The notes below the pieces were generated by a model that searched no databases, was not told where the DNA came from, and saw only the letters and a list, made by a program, of their open reading frames with translations. Below, piece by piece: positions 5,863 to 7,613 of a stretch of 7,613 nucleotides of DNA. Source of the DNA: an uncultured Caryophanales bacterium (lineage in GTDB: Bacteria > Bacillota_I > Bacilli_A > Acholeplasmatales > Anaeroplasmataceae); the NCBI GenBank assembly GCA_937885165.1, contig CAKZZJ010000081.1:1-7613 (forward strand). The letters are read 5' to 3'. A program made the position numbers and the translations under genes. The first letter of the stretch is position 1, and each line of letters starts with the position of its first letter.

Positions 5863-6713
5863 GAAAAATATCAATAATTTTATTTCCGACATCACTCATT
5901 ATATTGTTATTAGTATTAATTATAATTACATCAAAAAAGGATATCAGTGATAATTATTATACAATATTAGAAAACAAAGGTTACGTAATGGATTCTAATA
6001 GGTATATAGATTTTAAAATATATTCAAAGAAGGATGAATCATTACTAAAATATAAAGAAGAAAATATCTATACATTAATTTTAGATAATATGAGTTTAGT
6101 TTTAAATGATATAGATATCAATTTATATGATTTAGATGAATATTATCTATATAAAATTGAAGCAGCTATGCCTCTATTTGATAATAATATTTCATCTTTC
6201 GCTTATCTTAATATTAAAAATAAATCATTTGATTTAAATTTATCATTAGGTACAATATCATTTTTAAATAAAAATAAATATAAATTATTATCAATTGATA
6301 GTTTATATGCATCATATTCTATATTTAATAATGAAAAACATTTATCAGGAATAAATATAAAATTAACAAATGATCATAAATTTTTAACAGAAGTTAAATT
6401 AGGAGAATATAATTATGGACAGTTATCTAATATATTATTTGATAAGAATCTTGATAATGAAATAGATATTTATGATTACATACCTAAATATAAAAGAAAT
6501 TATTTGGAAAAAAATCAGCAGGTATCTATTAAATCAAAAACATTTTTTATACCTATAAGTACTAATAATTCATATCTTACTAAAGAAACATATATTACAT
6601 TTAAAATTGATAATGAATTATATTATCTAGACACATTTATATATATGGTAGGTGAAACTAATCCTGATAATTATGAATCAATATATAAACTAGGGGATTT
6701 AAATTATGTTTAG
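5847..6713 (+). CDS. Single-pass membrane protein with large extracellular domain
   Basis: I do not recognise a family for this 288-residue protein. A basic start (R3, R6, K7) is followed by one strongly hydrophobic segment at about 8-28, predicted as an uncleaved anchor with the N-terminus inside. The remaining 260 or so residues would lie outside the cell. They are rich in Asn, Asp, Tyr, Lys and Ile, have no cysteine, and show short alternating hydrophobic strands that suggest a beta-rich fold. No catalytic motif is visible. It is not an HlyD/MacA-type adaptor by eye, since no coiled-coil hairpin or lipoyl-like motif is seen. It overlaps the gene before by 16 bases and the ABC ATPase after it by 8, so it is likely made in step with both. 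It could be an accessory subunit, a receptor or an immunity protein for the secreted protein upstream. Confidence 0.85.
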   Translation: MARIIRKISIILFPTSLIILLLVLIIITSKKDISDNYYTILENKGYVMDSNRYIDFKIYSKKDESLLKYKEENIYTLILDNMSLVLNDIDINLYDLDEYYLYKIEAAMPLFDNNISSFAYLNIKNKSFDLNLSLGTISFLNKNKYKLLSIDSLYASYSIFNNEKHLSGINIKLTNDHKFLTEVKLGEYNYGQLSNILFDKNLDNEIDIYDYIPKYKRNYLEKNQQVSIKSKTFFIPISTNNSYLTKETYITFKIDNELYYLDTFIYMVGETNPDNYESIYKLGDLNYV

Positions 6714-7272
6714 TATAAGAAATTTAAATAAAAGTTACAATATAAAAATTTTAGATAATTTATCATATGAATTTTATGAAGGAAAATTATATGTAATAAA
6801 AGGCAGTAATGGTTCAGGAAAATCAACATTATTTAAGATTATTTCTAATATTATATCTAAAGATAGCGGTGAATTTGATGATAAAAGAATATCATTCTTA
6901 CCAGATAAATTTATCATTCCCAATATGATAATGGCAAGTTCATTCTTAGATGATATTATAGATATTGATGCAAAAGAAGTTATGAAAAAATATAATCTTA
7001 TAGATAAACTAGCAGGTAATTTATCTAAAGGAAACAAACAGAAATTAGGATTAATCACCACCATATATACAGATGCAGATATATATATTTTTGATGAAGG
7101 AATAGATGGTCTTGATGATTATACAAAAAAAATCTTTTTTAATGACTTAAATTCATTATTAAATAAAAATAAAATAATCATTTTATCTTTGCATGAAGAA
7201 ATAAATTTAGATTTTCTAAATCCAGTTTATCTATATTTAAAGGATGGTAAATTATATGAAAAAAAAGACTAA
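6706..7272 (+). CDS. ABC transporter ATP-binding protein (compact, ABC-2 exporter type)
   Basis: This is the cytoplasmic nucleotide-binding subunit of an ABC transporter. At 188 residues it is shorter than usual (200-300), but all core motifs are present: Walker A GSNGSGKST (33-41), signature LSKGNKQK (106-113, the LSKG form common in ABC-2 type exporters), Walker B IYIFDE (126-131, catalytic E131), D-loop GLD (135-137) and H-loop H163. Two departures stand out. The Q-loop position reads FLPDKF with no glutamine, resembling the LPE variant of antibiotic and ABC-2 type ATPases. The residue after DE is Gly rather than the usual Pro. The shortness comes mostly from a trimmed helical domain and C-terminus. 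An AGGGG site lies at 6692-6696 within the end of the previous gene. It overlaps the membrane protein genes on both sides, so its permease is almost certainly the gene at 7256. The substrate is unknown. Confidence 0.95.
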   Translation: MFSIRNLNKSYNIKILDNLSYEFYEGKLYVIKGSNGSGKSTLFKIISNIISKDSGEFDDKRISFLPDKFIIPNMIMASSFLDDIIDIDAKEVMKKYNLIDKLAGNLSKGNKQKLGLITTIYTDADIYIFDEGIDGLDDYTKKIFFNDLNSLLNKNKIIILSLHEEINLDFLNPVYLYLKDGKLYEKKD

Positions 7273-7613
7273 TTTAGCCCATCTTTATTTTAATTTTTTA
7301 TTTAATAAATTGGTAATTATAATAACATTTTTATCTTTAATTTTATTAATATTGATATTATTATATATTTCAAGAAACCTATATGATATAAAAGATTATT
7401 TATATAATTATGAAAATGTTCATAAATCATTTATGAATATTTCTTATTTTATTATATCGATATTTAATGTAATAATTATTTCATTAATTTCAATAAATTT
7501 CATAATTAGATCCAAAGGTTTTGACATATTATTTATTCCAAAAGAAACCAAATTAAAAATATCATTATATAAATTATTAATATCTTTTTATGTGATAATT
7601 TTTTTATCTTTAT
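7256..7613 (+). CDS. ABC transporter permease, N-terminal part (runs off the window)
   Basis: An ATG at 7256, with AGGATGG eight bases upstream (7241-7247), opens a frame that stays open to the window end, giving 119 residues. It overlaps the ATPase gene by 17 bases. A basic start (MKKKTN) is followed by a hydrophobic segment at about 19-39, a loop of about 20 residues, a second segment at about 62-84, a basic loop reading SKGFDILFIPKETKLK, and a third segment from about 104. This layout, with a charged inside loop between segments 2 and 3 that could dock onto the ATPase, fits ABC-2 type permeases such as lantibiotic immunity or bacteriocin exporters. The family call is from topology and context; the C-terminal part is not visible. 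Composition is extremely AT-rich, with many Ile, Leu, Phe and Asn codons made of A and T only. Confidence 0.8.
   Translation, partial: MKKKTNLAHLYFNFLFNKLVIIITFLSLILLILILLYISRNLYDIKDYLYNYENVHKSFMNISYFIISIFNVIIISLISINFIIRSKGFDILFIPKETKLKISLYKLLISFYVIIFLSL

Noticed and set aside
239..7613. Alternative genetic code with TGA as tryptophan, suggested by the lack of TGA stops
   Set aside because: All tryptophans seen are TGG and all genes are open under the standard bacterial code. Nine TAA/TAG stops and no TGA are easily explained by AT-rich composition.
1..7613. tRNA or rRNA genes, CRISPR arrays, insertion sequences, attachment sites
   Set aside because: The window is almost fully coding; the two gaps (114-238 and 5086-5205) hold only promoter and hairpin signals, with no spaced direct repeats, transposase remnants or cloverleaf folds seen.

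Overview
The window looks like the chromosome of a very AT-rich member of the Bacillota, probably an uncultured or host-associated lineage near the Erysipelotrichia or the Mollicutes-like Bacilli. The grounds are a nusA-infB operon in Gram-positive style (NusA ends after its second KH domain, YlxR/RnpM lies between nusA and infB), strong AAGGAGG ribosome binding sites, arginine mostly as AGA, and TAA or TAG at all nine visible gene ends. No frame needs TGA as tryptophan. The lineage is an inference from gene content and composition, not from a marker comparison.

Region 1 (1-113) is the C-terminal tail of an ankyrin-repeat protein. Region 2 (114-238) is a control region: a near-consensus sigma-A promoter, a perfect inverted repeat covering its -35 element, and an intrinsic-terminator hairpin that begins about nine bases into the predicted transcript. 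Region 3 (239-5085) is one co-directional operon, rimP - nusA - ylxR (rnpM) - infB - rbfA - mrp. It couples 30S maturation (RimP, RbfA), transcription elongation and termination (NusA), RNase P modulation (RnpM), translation initiation (IF-2) and Fe-S cluster delivery (Mrp/ApbC/NBP35). The L7Ae-like gene ylxQ and the gene ylxP, common in this operon in other Bacillota, are absent. The leader hairpin is well placed for attenuation, possibly by NusA itself.

Region 4 (5086-5205) holds a second promoter (extended -10, 17-bp spacer) and a short leader in which three small pairings compete, one of them a hairpin followed by eight T. Region 5 (5206-7613, running off the end) is a tightly overlapping four-gene unit: a secreted, cysteine-free, beta-rich protein with a Ser/Thr/Lys-rich central section; a single-pass membrane protein with a large outside domain; a compact ABC ATPase; and the start of a multi-spanning membrane protein resembling an ABC-2 type permease. 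The three membrane and ATPase genes are much richer in A+T than the housekeeping operon. This unit is the best candidate for an undescribed system: a secreted, possibly pore-forming-like effector with a dedicated ABC transporter for export, immunity or sensing. That function is inferred from layout and residue pattern only.
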